DNA of 64,000 bases from Thiobacillus denitrificans ATCC 25259 (GTDB taxonomy: Bacteria; Pseudomonadota; Gammaproteobacteria; Burkholderiales; Thiobacillaceae), in NCBI RefSeq assembly GCF_000012745.1, contig NC_007404.1, positions 496,001 to 560,000 on the forward strand, in the 5' to 3' direction. Both the position numbers and the translations under genes were made by a program. Each line of letters starts with the position of its first letter. Positions within the stretch are counted from its first letter, which is position 1. The notes under the pieces are model-generated. The model was not told the origin of the DNA and did not search any database. It was given only the letters and a program-made list of their open reading frames with translations. This document shows positions 8,948-16,546 of the stretch, piece by piece.

Positions 8948-9407
8948 GGCGCGTCGACCGCGCACCTGGATCTTGCCGCCGGCGCCGTATGCGTTGGCGC
9001 TGCTGGCCGGTTGGTGGATCGATCGACATCTCTTTGCATGGCCGCTCGACCTCGGTGCCGCGACGCGCGCGAGCGGCTGGTCGCTGGTCGGCGTCGGCCT
9101 GGCCCTGTTCGCCTGGACGCTGTGGACCTTCGCGCGCCGCCATACGACGGTCAATCCCTATGCCGCGGCGTCGGCGCTTTGCACGAGCGGGCCCTTCCGC
9201 TTCAGCCGCAACCCGATTTATCTCGGCGACTGGTTCCTGCTCGGCGGCATCTCCACCCTGATCGGAACGTGGTGGCCGCTGGCCTTCGCGCCGCTGATCT
9301 GGGCCACGCTGCGTTTCGGCGTGATCCGGCACGAAGAGGCGCATCTCGAAGCCCGGTTCGGCGACGCGTACCGCGTTTACAAGACGCGTGTGCGGCGCTG
9401 GATATGA
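8937..9407 (+). CDS. Isoprenylcysteine carboxyl methyltransferase family membrane protein
   Basis: A small integral membrane methyltransferase with about four hydrophobic segments and the ICMT/PEMT C-terminal signature: GPFRFSRNPIYLGDW, then HEEAHLEARFGDAYRVYKTRVRRWI. Bacterial members methylate small lipophilic or carboxyl acceptors using SAM; the acceptor here is unknown. I placed the start at the GTG at 8937 because GGAGG lies eight bases before it; an ATG at 8922 in the same frame has no ribosome site. It is part of the tetR cluster. Confidence 0.8.
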   Translation: MKDEARRPRTWILPPAPYALALLAGWWIDRHLFAWPLDLGAATRASGWSLVGVGLALFAWTLWTFARRHTTVNPYAAASALCTSGPFRFSRNPIYLGDWFLLGGISTLIGTWWPLAFAPLIWATLRFGVIRHEEAHLEARFGDAYRVYKTRVRRWI

Positions 9408-9439
9408 CGGGCGAGCACCACTTAACCCAAGGAGGCGAC

Positions 9440-9973
9440 ATGAGTATTCTCGACACCGTCACACCCGACAACGCGACCGGCGAAGTCGCCGAGATCTACG
9501 GCCAGATTCGGCAGGCCTGGGGCCACGTCCCGGCTGCGATCCAGGTGTTCAGCGCCAACCCGTTTCTGCTGCGCCACCAGTGGGAATACTACGGCAGCAT
9601 CATGCAGCATCCGACGCTCTCGCTGCCCTTGACCGCGTGCATCCGGATGCTCGTCTCACAGGCCGGTAGCTGCGACTACTGCATCGACATGAACGCCGGC
9701 ATGCTGATCAACGTCGCCGGCTGGACCCCCGACGAGGTCGCCGCGACCCGCGCCGACTTCAACGACAGCCCGCTCAGCGCGCCCGAAAAACTGCTGCTCG
9801 GACTGGTCCTGAAGGCGACGCGCGACGCCCGCAGCGTCAGCACCGCCGACCTCGCGATGGCGCGCGGCGCGGGGTGGTCGGACAGCGACATCCTCGACGC
9901 CGTGAATCACGGCGCGCGCATGGTCGCCGGCGACATCGTCATCAGCGGCTTCAAGGTCGAGCGCGACTTCTGA
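9440..9973 (+). CDS. Carboxymuconolactone decarboxylase / AhpD-like protein
   Basis: A 177-residue all-alpha protein of the CMD/AhpD family. The redox motif is CDYC with the downstream family acid and His pattern (SQAGSCDYCIDMNAGML), typical of alkylhydroperoxidase-like reductases rather than true decarboxylases. An AAGGAGG ribosome site six bases before the ATG at 9440 sets the start and suggests strong translation. It is the last gene of the tetR cluster. With a NemR-like repressor upstream, a role in electrophile or peroxide stress is plausible but unproven. Confidence 0.85.
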   Translation: MSILDTVTPDNATGEVAEIYGQIRQAWGHVPAAIQVFSANPFLLRHQWEYYGSIMQHPTLSLPLTACIRMLVSQAGSCDYCIDMNAGMLINVAGWTPDEVAATRADFNDSPLSAPEKLLLGLVLKATRDARSVSTADLAMARGAGWSDSDILDAVNHGARMVAGDIVISGFKVERDF

Positions 9974-10044
9974 GGCGAGGCCCTTCGCTACAGCGGCGGC
10001 AGCGACGGCCGTAGAAGCAATATGTCCGTTCTTCGGGAGACGCA

Positions 10045-10407
10045 ATGCACGTCATCCTGCACGATAAGCCCGTCGACATACGCTTGAGCGCCGCCGCCGC
10101 GAAGGCATTGGCCCGTCGCAGCGTCCCGCTGGTCGCCGAAATGGAGCTTCTGTTTTCCTGCTTGCTGCGCAAGCGGGTCCATTTCGGCGAGCGCAGCGAG
10201 AACGCGACCGCGGTGGATGCGCGTCTCGCGGTGCGCTTCACGCCGATCATGACGCGGCGCTGCAGCGTCGCCGAGGGCGGCGCGACCCCACCGTCGGAAG
10301 GCTTTCCCCTCGAAAATCCGCGTCCCTATGTTCCCGACTGGCTCGCGATCGACTACCGGCGCGGCGAGTGGGTGGGTGAGTTCGGCTACGCGCGGGGCCC
10401 TGACTGA
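10045..10407 (+). CDS. Hypothetical protein, 120 residues
   Basis: I do not recognise this protein. It begins MHVILHDKPVDIRL after a GGGAG ribosome site, has no signal peptide or membrane helix, and contains two Cys (FSCLL and RRCS) and a C-terminal PDWLAIDYRRGEWVGEFGY. Codon use matches the neighbours, with GC-rich third positions, which supports a real gene. It stands alone: 71 bases separate it from the CMD gene, and a promoter-like element and terminator follow it. Confidence 0.6.
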   Translation: MHVILHDKPVDIRLSAAAAKALARRSVPLVAEMELLFSCLLRKRVHFGERSENATAVDARLAVRFTPIMTRRCSVAEGGATPPSEGFPLENPRPYVPDWLAIDYRRGEWVGEFGYARGPD

Positions 10408-10419
10408 CGGAGGCCTGGC

Positions 10420-10447
10420 TAAAGTATTGCCGCTGGGAGGCCGATAC
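10420..10447 (+). promoter_or_regulatory. Candidate sigma-28 (FliA) promoter
   Basis: TAAAGTAT (10420-10427) and GCCGATAC (10440-10447) match the flagellar sigma factor consensus TAAAGTTT and GCCGATAA in 14 of 16 positions. The spacer is 12 bases instead of the usual 11. The predicted start is near 10455. It lies upstream of the diguanylate cyclase gene, with a terminator-like hairpin in between. Confidence 0.5.
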
Positions 10448-10454
10448 GAGAAGG

Positions 10455-10528
10455 CGAAACAGCGACAGGATGCGGCGTCTCGCTGCGGCTCCTGACAAAC
10501 TCCATCGCCGGCGTAGCCGGCTTTTTTT
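10455..10528 (+). ncRNA. Candidate short structured transcript (sRNA or leader)
   Basis: From the predicted FliA start to the terminator is about 75 bases without a plausible reading frame. Two complementary pairs interleave: CAGCGA (10460-10465) with TCGCTG (10480-10485), and CAGGA (10466-10470) with TCCTG (10490-10494). They could form a pseudoknot or exclude each other. The segment ends in a hairpin plus T-run. It may be an independent small RNA or an attenuating leader of the diguanylate cyclase gene. No known RNA family was recognised. Confidence 0.35.
10507..10528 (+). terminator. Intrinsic terminator before the diguanylate cyclase gene
   Basis: GCCGGC, a GTA loop and GCCGGC are followed by seven T (10522-10528). 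The stem is short but GC-only. It ends the orphan gene or the proposed short transcript, 22 bases before the next ATG. Confidence 0.7.
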
Positions 10529-10549
10529 CCGTCCGCGTCATTAGAAACC

Positions 10550-11641
10550 ATGCACCCCGACCGTAACGCTGTCGATCTGGAATTGCAGCAGTGTCACATC
10601 CGGCTCTTCGTTCCGCTGCCGATCCTGTTTGCGTGGTATCTGTTTTGGACGGTGAAGGGGCACCCGCAGGCGAGCAACGGGCTGGCGGTCGCCGGCGCGT
10701 TCCTGGTCTTCGCATTCGTGCATTGGCTGCGTGTCAGGACGAACCCCGGGCCTTATCCCGGTCGCCAGTTCACGGCAATTGCGGTTGATCAGACGGCCTG
10801 CATGATTGGCATGATCCTCACGGGCGAACTCGGTGCAATCATCGCCTTCGTGAATCTGTGGATATCCCTGGGGAATGGCATCCGCTTCGGGGTGAAATGG
10901 ATGGCATTGTCGGCCTTGTTCGCGACGACGGGCCTGATTGCAGTGGGCCTGCTGTCGGACTATTGGACGCAGCATCCGATCTGGATATTCAGCCTGCTAT
11001 TGCTCAACGTCGCCATCCCCGCCTACGTCGCGAGCCTGATCCGCGGATACCACGAAAGTCGGGCCCAGCTTGCGCGCTATGCGGGAGAGATGGAGGAGAT
11101 TGCGCTGACCGACACGCTCACCGGTCTGCCCAACCGGGCGGCGTTTTTTTCCCAGTTGCAGAAGGCGGTTTCGCATGCCCAGCGTACGCAGTCTTCCATT
11201 GCCCTTCTCTATTTCGACCTCGACGGCTTCAAGCAGGTGAACGACAGCCTCGGGCATGCGCACGGGGACAGCTTGTTGAAGCAGACGGCCCTGCGCGTCG
11301 GGCAGTGTTTGCGCGGAGAAGACGTGCTTGCCCGTCTCGGTGGCGACGAATTCGTCGTGCTGCTCAACGCCCAGGACAAGGAAAAGCGCGTGGAAAAGGT
11401 CGCGGCGCGGATTCTTCAGGCCGTCGCGTCGATCGATCAGGTCGACGGCCACCGCGTCGAGGTCACGGCGTCGGCCGGGATCGTCCTCGTCAGCGGCGCG
11501 CACGCCGCCGCACTCGGATCGGAAGGCATGATCCACGAGGCGGACAAGAACATGTACGCCGCGAAAAAAAAGGGCAAGAACCAGACCGTCCTGTCGTCTT
11601 TTCCTGCCGAACTCCGCCTCGTCGCCGGCCTCGACCGCTGA
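10550..11641 (+). CDS. Membrane-anchored diguanylate cyclase (GGDEF)
   Basis: A 363-residue protein: five or six hydrophobic helices in the first 165 residues (a MASE2-like sensor region) and a C-terminal GGDEF domain. The catalytic motif GGDEF is intact at 264-268, and the product-inhibition I-site RxxD is present as RGED five residues before it, so it should make c-di-GMP from two GTP and be feedback-limited. DTLTGLPNR and FDLDGFKQVNDSLGH are also canonical. The ATG at 10550 is preceded by a terminator and possible FliA promoter, hinting at a motility or biofilm link. Confidence 0.92.
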   Translation: MHPDRNAVDLELQQCHIRLFVPLPILFAWYLFWTVKGHPQASNGLAVAGAFLVFAFVHWLRVRTNPGPYPGRQFTAIAVDQTACMIGMILTGELGAIIAFVNLWISLGNGIRFGVKWMALSALFATTGLIAVGLLSDYWTQHPIWIFSLLLLNVAIPAYVASLIRGYHESRAQLARYAGEMEEIALTDTLTGLPNRAAFFSQLQKAVSHAQRTQSSIALLYFDLDGFKQVNDSLGHAHGDSLLKQTALRVGQCLRGEDVLARLGGDEFVVLLNAQDKEKRVEKVAARILQAVASIDQVDGHRVEVTASAGIVLVSGAHAAALGSEGMIHEADKNMYAAKKKGKNQTVLSSFPAELRLVAGLDR

Positions 11642-11658
11642 GGGCTTTTTTGAGCTGT

Positions 11659-12429
11659 TCAGGCCGCGGCCAGCGCCAATACCTCGCGCGCGTTCTGCGT
11701 CGTGACGCGCGCGACGGTTTCGGTATCCACACCGCGTAACTCGGCCAGCGTGCGCGCGATCCCCGGCAGTTCTCCTGGAGAGTTCCTGCCGCGCCCGACC
11801 CAGGCCGGCGGGATGTCGGGGCTGTCGGTCTCGAGCACGATCGCCTCGAGCGGCAATTCGACGGCGAGGCGCCGCAGCTGGTTGGCGCGTGGCCAGGTGA
11901 AGGCGCCGCCGAAGCCGAGCTTGAATCCCAGCTTGATGAATGCGTCGGCCTGCTGGCGGCTGCCGTTGAAGGCGTGGGCGATACCGCGCACAGGAATACG
12001 GCGCAGCTGCTTGAGCAGCAGGTCGCTCGCGCGGCGGCCGTGCAGCAAGACGGGCAGGTCGTAGTCGCGCGCGATCTTGAGCTGCTCGACGTAGAAATAT
12101 TCCTGCGTCGCGTAGTCGAGCTCGCGCACGAACAGATCGAGCCCGATTTCGCCGACCGCGACCGGGCGCTGCATCTCGATCTGTGCGCGCAGGTCGCTCA
12201 GATGTTCGGGGCGGTGCGCGCCGATGAGCATCGGATGCAGGCCCCAGGCGGGCAGGCAGCCGCGGTAGCGCGCGCAGGTCGCCGCGACCGCAGCGAAGTT
12301 GTCGCGGGTGACGGCCGGCACGACCTGCACGACGACGCCGGCGGCAAACGCGCGCGCGTGGATCGCGTCGCGGTCGGCGTCGAACTCGGCCGCGTCGAGA
12401 TGGCAGTGGGTATCGAAGAAATCGGGCAT
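11659..12429 (-). CDS. tatD: TatD family hydrolase (metal-dependent DNase)
   Basis: A 256-residue TIM-barrel metal hydrolase. Metal ligands are visible in DTHCHLD (6-12), GEIGLD, a VLLHGR segment, HAFNGS and the late ETDSPD. TatD proteins have 3'-5' exonuclease and AP-endonuclease activity and act in DNA repair or turnover. The start is the ATG at 12429, giving the normal family length. It is convergent with the diguanylate cyclase, with 17 bases between stops, and follows yccA across an intrinsic terminator. Confidence 0.92.
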   Translation of the reverse strand: MPDFFDTHCHLDAAEFDADRDAIHARAFAAGVVVQVVPAVTRDNFAAVAATCARYRGCLPAWGLHPMLIGAHRPEHLSDLRAQIEMQRPVAVGEIGLDLFVRELDYATQEYFYVEQLKIARDYDLPVLLHGRRASDLLLKQLRRIPVRGIAHAFNGSRQQADAFIKLGFKLGFGGAFTWPRANQLRRLAVELPLEAIVLETDSPDIPPAWVGRGRNSPGELPGIARTLAELRGVDTETVARVTTQNAREVLALAAA

Positions 12430-12451
12430 CGGGCGCCGGGTCTGGCGGCTG

Positions 12452-12484
12452 AAAAAACAACGGCGCCACACGGACGCCGTTGTT
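12452..12484 (-). terminator. Intrinsic terminator after yccA
   Basis: On the minus strand a perfect 10-bp stem (AACAACGGCG with CGCCGTTGTT, nine-base loop) runs into a T-tract just 17 bases past the yccA stop. It separates yccA from tatD. Confidence 0.88.
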
Positions 12485-12500
12485 TCCGAAGCAGCTGACC

Positions 12501-13166
12501 CTAGTCGTTGCTGGCGAAGCCGAGCAGATGCAGCAGGCTCGTGAAGAGGTTGAAGATCGCGACGAACAGGGTGACGGTCGCCATCACGTAGTTGGTCTCG
12601 CCGCCGTGGATGATGTTGCTGGTCTCGTAGAGGATGAGACCCGACATCAGGAGCACGAACATCGCCGAGACCGCGAGCGACAGCGCGGGCACCTCGAAGA
12701 AGATCGCGCCGAGGCCGGCGAGGAAGGCGACCAGGATGCCGACCATCAGGAAGCCGCCCATGAAGCTGAAGTCGCGGCGGGTCGTCATGACGTAGGCCGA
12801 CAGGCCGAGGAAGATCGCCGCCGTGCCGCCCATCGCCATCATCACGACCTGGCCACCGTTCGGCAGCGCGAGGTAGGCGTTGAGGATCGGTCCGAGCGTG
12901 TAGCCCATGAAGCCGGTCAGGGCGAAGACGAAGGCGATGCCGAGGCCGCTGTCGCGGAATTTGGTCGTCAGGAACAGCAGGCCGAAGTAACCCACGAGCG
13001 TGATGATGAGGCCGGGATGCGGCAGGTTCATGGCCATCGACAGGCCGGCCGTGAGTGCCGAAAACGCCAGCGTCATCGCCAGCAGCATGTAGGTGTTCTT
13101 GACGACCTTGTTGGTCGAGGTGACCGCAGTCTGGCTGCGGCCGAGGGTGGTGACTTGCGGATTCAT
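12501..13166 (-). CDS. yccA: Bax inhibitor-1 / YccA family membrane protein
   Basis: A 221-residue protein with seven hydrophobic segments typical of the BI-1/YccA family. The conserved acidic pair near the C-terminal half is seen as LYETSNIIHGG. E. coli YccA is a substrate and modulator of FtsH; other members are pH-dependent Ca2+ leak channels. The ATG follows GAGGAG. It lies 148 bases downstream of the slipin gene and has its own terminator, so it is likely monocistronic or at the end of the slipin transcript. Confidence 0.9.
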   Translation of the reverse strand: MNPQVTTLGRSQTAVTSTNKVVKNTYMLLAMTLAFSALTAGLSMAMNLPHPGLIITLVGYFGLLFLTTKFRDSGLGIAFVFALTGFMGYTLGPILNAYLALPNGGQVVMMAMGGTAAIFLGLSAYVMTTRRDFSFMGGFLMVGILVAFLAGLGAIFFEVPALSLAVSAMFVLLMSGLILYETSNIIHGGETNYVMATVTLFVAIFNLFTSLLHLLGFASND

Positions 13167-13313
13167 CTAGGCTCCTCTTGAATGATTGCAACGTCGTATC
13201 GTACAGAGTCCTGAGCGCGGCACAGGTTCCCCGATGCGTCGTGCCGCGAGCATACCGTGACGGTAGCCAGCGTGCCAGCGCAGACCCTGCCGCCGTCGCG
13301 GTCTAGCATTCGG

Positions 13314-14072
13314 CTATTTGTCGGCCGGGCTGGGTCGCATCATCAGGTTCATGAGCTCGCCCGGCATCGGGAAGACGATCGTGTTGGAACGGTCGCCCGC
13401 GATGCTGGAGAGGGTCTGCAGATAGCGCAGCTGCATCGCCTGGGGTCGGCCGGCGAGCACTTCGGCCGCGGCGAGCAGTTTTTCCGAGGCCTGCAGCTCG
13501 CCTTCGGCATGGATCACCTTGGCGCGCCGCTCGCGCTCGGCCTCGGCCTGCCGCGCGATCGCGCGCACCATCGATTCGTCGATGTCGACGTGCTTGATCT
13601 CGACGTTCGACACCTTGATTCCCCAAGCGTCGGTTTGCGCGTCGAGGATCTGCTGTACATCCTGGTTGAGCCGCTCGCGCTCGGCGAGCATGTCGTCGAG
13701 TTCGTGCTTGCCCAGCACCGCGCGCAGCGTCGTCTGCGCAAGCTGGCTCGTCGCGACCAGAAAGTCCTCGACCTGCAGGATGGCCTTCGCCGGGTCCATG
13801 ACGCGGAAGTACACGACGGCGTTGACCTTGACCGAAACGTTGTCGCGCGAGATCACGTCCTGGCTGGGCACGTCGAAGACCACGGTGCGCAGGTCGACGC
13901 GCACCATCTGCTGCAGGCCCGGAATGACGATGACGAGGCCCGGGCCCTTCACCTTCCAGAAGCGGCCGAGCATGAACACGACGCCGCGTTCGTACTCGCG
14001 CAGGATGCGCACGCTCGCGACCAGAAGCGCGATGAGCGCGAACACGACAGTCAAGCCGCCAAATTCAAACAT
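13314..14072 (-). CDS. Slipin (SPFH/stomatin family protein)
   Basis: A 252-residue membrane protein with one N-terminal helix ([19 protein letters not shown]), then the SPFH domain with [29 protein letters not shown] and a charged coiled-coil [17 protein letters not shown]. Stomatin-type proteins scaffold membrane microdomains and partner with NfeD-type proteases. The NfeD gene overlaps its start by eight bases, so this is the standard slipin/NfeD pair. The C-terminus ends in a hydrophobic [10 protein letters not shown] segment, as in paralogous slipins. Confidence 0.93.
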   Translation of the reverse strand: MFEFGGLTVVFALIALLVASVRILREYERGVVFMLGRFWKVKGPGLVIVIPGLQQMVRVDLRTVVFDVPSQDVISRDNVSVKVNAVVYFRVMDPAKAILQVEDFLVATSQLAQTTLRAVLGKHELDDMLAERERLNQDVQQILDAQTDAWGIKVSNVEIKHVDIDESMVRAIARQAEAERERRAKVIHAEGELQASEKLLAAAEVLAGRPQAMQLRYLQTLSSIAGDRSNTIVFPMPGELMNLMMRPSPADK

Positions 14073-15405
14073 GGTCGTTCTCCTTGTCCGGTTCCACTTC
14101 GAGGATCAGGTCGTGGCGGGCGCGCACGCGCACGCGATCGCCCCGTTTCAGCGGCGTGCCGCTGCGCACCCGCCATTGTTCGCCGTGTATGCGGGCCCAG
14201 CCTTCGCCGGCCATGTCGTCGATGACCTCTCCGCGCGCGCCGAGCATTTCCTCGGCGCCGGTCACGACGGGGCGGCTGCGGGCCTTCAGCGCCATGCCGA
14301 CGGCGAAGAAGCTGAACAGCGCGCTCGCCAACGCCACCGGCACGACGAGCATCCACGGAATGCCGTAGCCCGGCGCCTCGGTGTCGATCAGCATGACCGA
14401 GCCGATCGTGAAGGCGACGATGCCGCCGAGGCCGAGCGCGCCGAAGCTCGGGATGAAGGCCTCGGAGATCATCAGCACGATGCCGAGCACCATCAGCGCG
14501 AGTCCGGCGTAGCTGATCGGCATGACCTGCAGCGCGAACAGCGCGAGCAGCAGGCAGATGCCGCCGACCACGCCCGGGAAGAACATGCCGGGGTTGGAGA
14601 ACTCGTAGATCAGACCGTAGATGCCGAGCAGCATCAGGATGTAGGCGATGCTCGGATCGCCAATCACGGCAAGCAGGCGGCTGCGCCAGTCCGGCACCAC
14701 CGGCTCGACCTGCGCGTCGGCCGTCGCGAGCGTCACCTCGCCGGTCGCGGTTCTGACGACGCGGCCGTCGATCTGGCGCAACAGATCCTCGATGCTGGCC
14801 GCGATCAGATCGACGACCTTGAGTTCGAGCGCTTCGGGCGCCGACAGGCTCACGGCCTCGCGCACCGCGCGTTCGGCCCACTCGGCATTGCGTCCGCGCA
14901 GCTCGGCGAGGCCGCGGATATAGGCGGCGGCGTCGTGCACGGCCTTGCGCATTTTCGGGTCACCGGGCGGCTCGCGGGCTTGGTCGCCGGCCGGCTGCGC
15001 GGGCTTGTCGCTGCCGCCAGGAGCGAGTTCGACCGGGGTCGCCGCGCCGAGATTCGTCGCCGGCGCCATCGCGGCGATGTGGCTCGCGTAGAGGATGTAG
15101 GTGCCGGCACTCGCGGCACGCGCGCCGCGTGGCGAGACGTAGGTCGCAACCGGGACCGGCGAGGCGAGGATGGCCTTGATGATGTCGCGCATCGAGGTGT
15201 CGAGGCCGCCCGGGGTGTCCATCTCGATTACGACGAGCTGGGCGCTGTCCTTGATCGCCTTGTCGATTCCGCGCAGCAGGTAATCGGCGCTCGCCGGGCC
15301 GATCGCGCCCTGTATGGTGAGGACGCGAACGGTCGCGGCCGCGGCAGGCGCGCCGAGCACGAACAGCAGGGCCAGACCCAGCAGGATTCGGAAGGGATGC
15401 GCCAT
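14065..15405 (-). CDS. nfeD: NfeD-type membrane serine protease
   Basis: A 446-residue long-form NfeD. Order: signal peptide, ClpP-like protease domain with the catalytic serine in [10 protein letters not shown] and EMDTPGG upstream, four to five transmembrane segments, and a C-terminal OB-fold NfeD domain ([11 protein letters not shown] to [15 protein letters not shown]). Archaeal homologues cleave the C-terminus of stomatin. It overlaps the slipin gene by eight bases. A proline- and glycine-rich linker ([20 protein letters not shown]) sits inside the protease region, as in other long NfeD proteins. It follows mrpG by 51 bases. Confidence 0.93.
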   Translation of the reverse strand: MAHPFRILLGLALLFVLGAPAAAATVRVLTIQGAIGPASADYLLRGIDKAIKDSAQLVVIEMDTPGGLDTSMRDIIKAILASPVPVATYVSPRGARAASAGTYILYASHIAAMAPATNLGAATPVELAPGGSDKPAQPAGDQAREPPGDPKMRKAVHDAAAYIRGLAELRGRNAEWAERAVREAVSLSAPEALELKVVDLIAASIEDLLRQIDGRVVRTATGEVTLATADAQVEPVVPDWRSRLLAVIGDPSIAYILMLLGIYGLIYEFSNPGMFFPGVVGGICLLLALFALQVMPISYAGLALMVLGIVLMISEAFIPSFGALGLGGIVAFTIGSVMLIDTEAPGYGIPWMLVVPVALASALFSFFAVGMALKARSRPVVTGAEEMLGARGEVIDDMAGEGWARIHGEQWRVRSGTPLKRGDRVRVRARHDLILEVEPDKENDHV

Positions 15406-15456
15406 CCCCTCAATCTAGACGCCCGAATCCCCGCGGTCCAATCGGGCGGCCGGGGC

Positions 15457-15789
15457 TTACTCCGGGTCGCGGGGCGGGCGCTCAGGGTCCGGCGGCGGAG
15501 CGAGCGAGCGCAGCCTGAGGTGCAGCGCGGCCTTGGCGAGCAGGTGGGCGGAGACCGGGGCGGTCATGAACAGGAACAGCGTCACGAGCACCTCGTGCAG
15601 GCTCAGCTCGGCCGTGACGCTGAAATGCAGCGACGAGGCGATCAGCAGACAGCCGACGCCGAGCGTCGTCGCCTTGGTCGGGCCGTGCAGGCGCGTGTAG
15701 AAATCCCTGAGGCGCGCGAGGCCGAGCGAGCCGACGAAGGTGAACGCCGCGCCGGTCAGGATGAGGAAGGACAGGACGAGGTCGAGCAT
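15457..15789 (-). CDS. mrpG: Mrp Na+/H+ antiporter subunit G
   Basis: A 110-residue subunit with three hydrophobic helices and the MnhG/MrpG signature RLRDFYTRLHGPTKATTLG. The C-terminal 20 residues are a proline- and arginine-rich tail. The ATG at 15789 lies two bases from the mrpF stop. It is the last gene of the mrp operon. Confidence 0.92.
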   Translation of the reverse strand: MLDLVLSFLILTGAAFTFVGSLGLARLRDFYTRLHGPTKATTLGVGCLLIASSLHFSVTAELSLHEVLVTLFLFMTAPVSAHLLAKAALHLRLRSLAPPPDPERPPRDPE

Positions 15790-15791
15790 GA

Positions 15792-16061
15792 CTATTCGAT
15801 GATGTCGCCGCGCAGCAGGTATTTGCACAGCGCGACCGTGCCGACGAAGCCCATCATCGCGATCAGCAACGCGGCCTCGAAATAGATCGGGTTGCCGAGG
15901 TCGATGCCGAGCAGCACGAGCAGCGCGATCGTGTTCACGTACAGCGTGTCGAGGCCGAGGATGCGGTCGGGGGCGTCGGGACCGACGATCAGCCGGAAGA
16001 AGCTGAACGCGAAGGCGAAGGCGACGAGGCCGTAGGCGATGGGAATGACGGTGTTCAGCAT
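15792..16061 (-). CDS. mrpF: Mrp Na+/H+ antiporter subunit F
   Basis: An 89-residue three-helix protein with the family core FRLIVGPDAPDRILGLDTL. MrpF is required for assembly and activity of the seven-subunit complex. Its start overlaps the end of mrpE by seven bases and its stop is two bases before mrpG. Confidence 0.92.
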   Translation of the reverse strand: MLNTVIPIAYGLVAFAFAFSFFRLIVGPDAPDRILGLDTLYVNTIALLVLLGIDLGNPIYFEAALLIAMMGFVGTVALCKYLLRGDIIE

Positions 16062-16546
16062 GATTCGAAAATCGCCTTCAGCGGCGCCTCGTAGCGGTGT
16101 TTGATCTCGGCGACCATGGCCGCGGCGTCCGCCGTGTCGAGGCTGTGGACCGTGAGCGTGCGGCGATCCGCGCTCACGAGGACCGACACGGTGCCGGGCG
16201 TGAGCGAAATGGTGTTGGCCAGCAGGCTGATCGCAAGATCGGTTTCGAGTTCCAGCGGGATGGTGATGAAGGCCGGGCGCAGGCTCGACGGCCGGCCGAG
16301 GATCAGCCGCGCGACGCGCACGCTGCCGACGACGATGTCGTACATGACGACGACGAGGTAGCGCAGCAGCACCGGCACGTTGCGCACGCGGACCGATTGC
16401 GCCCACAGCGATGCGGTCGCGAACGGGATCAGCCAGCCGAGCAGCGCGCCGAGCACCGCATGGCCGGCCGAGAAGTCGTTGACCAGCAGCAACCAGAGCA
16501 GGGCCAGCGCGAGTGTCAGCAGCGGGTGCGGCAGCAGGCGCCTCAT
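16055..16546 (-). CDS. mrpE: Mrp Na+/H+ antiporter subunit E
   Basis: A 163-residue protein with two or three N-terminal helices and the soluble MrpE domain containing LANTISLTPGTVSVLVSADR. The ATG at 16546 overlaps the mrpD stop in an ATGA arrangement. Within the complex MrpE lies at the periphery and is needed for full activity in several species. Confidence 0.92.
   Translation of the reverse strand: MRRLLPHPLLTLALALLWLLLVNDFSAGHAVLGALLGWLIPFATASLWAQSVRVRNVPVLLRYLVVVMYDIVVGSVRVARLILGRPSSLRPAFITIPLELETDLAISLLANTISLTPGTVSVLVSADRRTLTVHSLDTADAAAMVAEIKHRYEAPLKAIFESC

Noticed and set aside
13519-15885. A 788-codon plus-strand frame opposite slipin, nfeD and mrpG
   Set aside because: Composition is Ser/Arg-rich shadow sequence; the minus-strand genes are well conserved.
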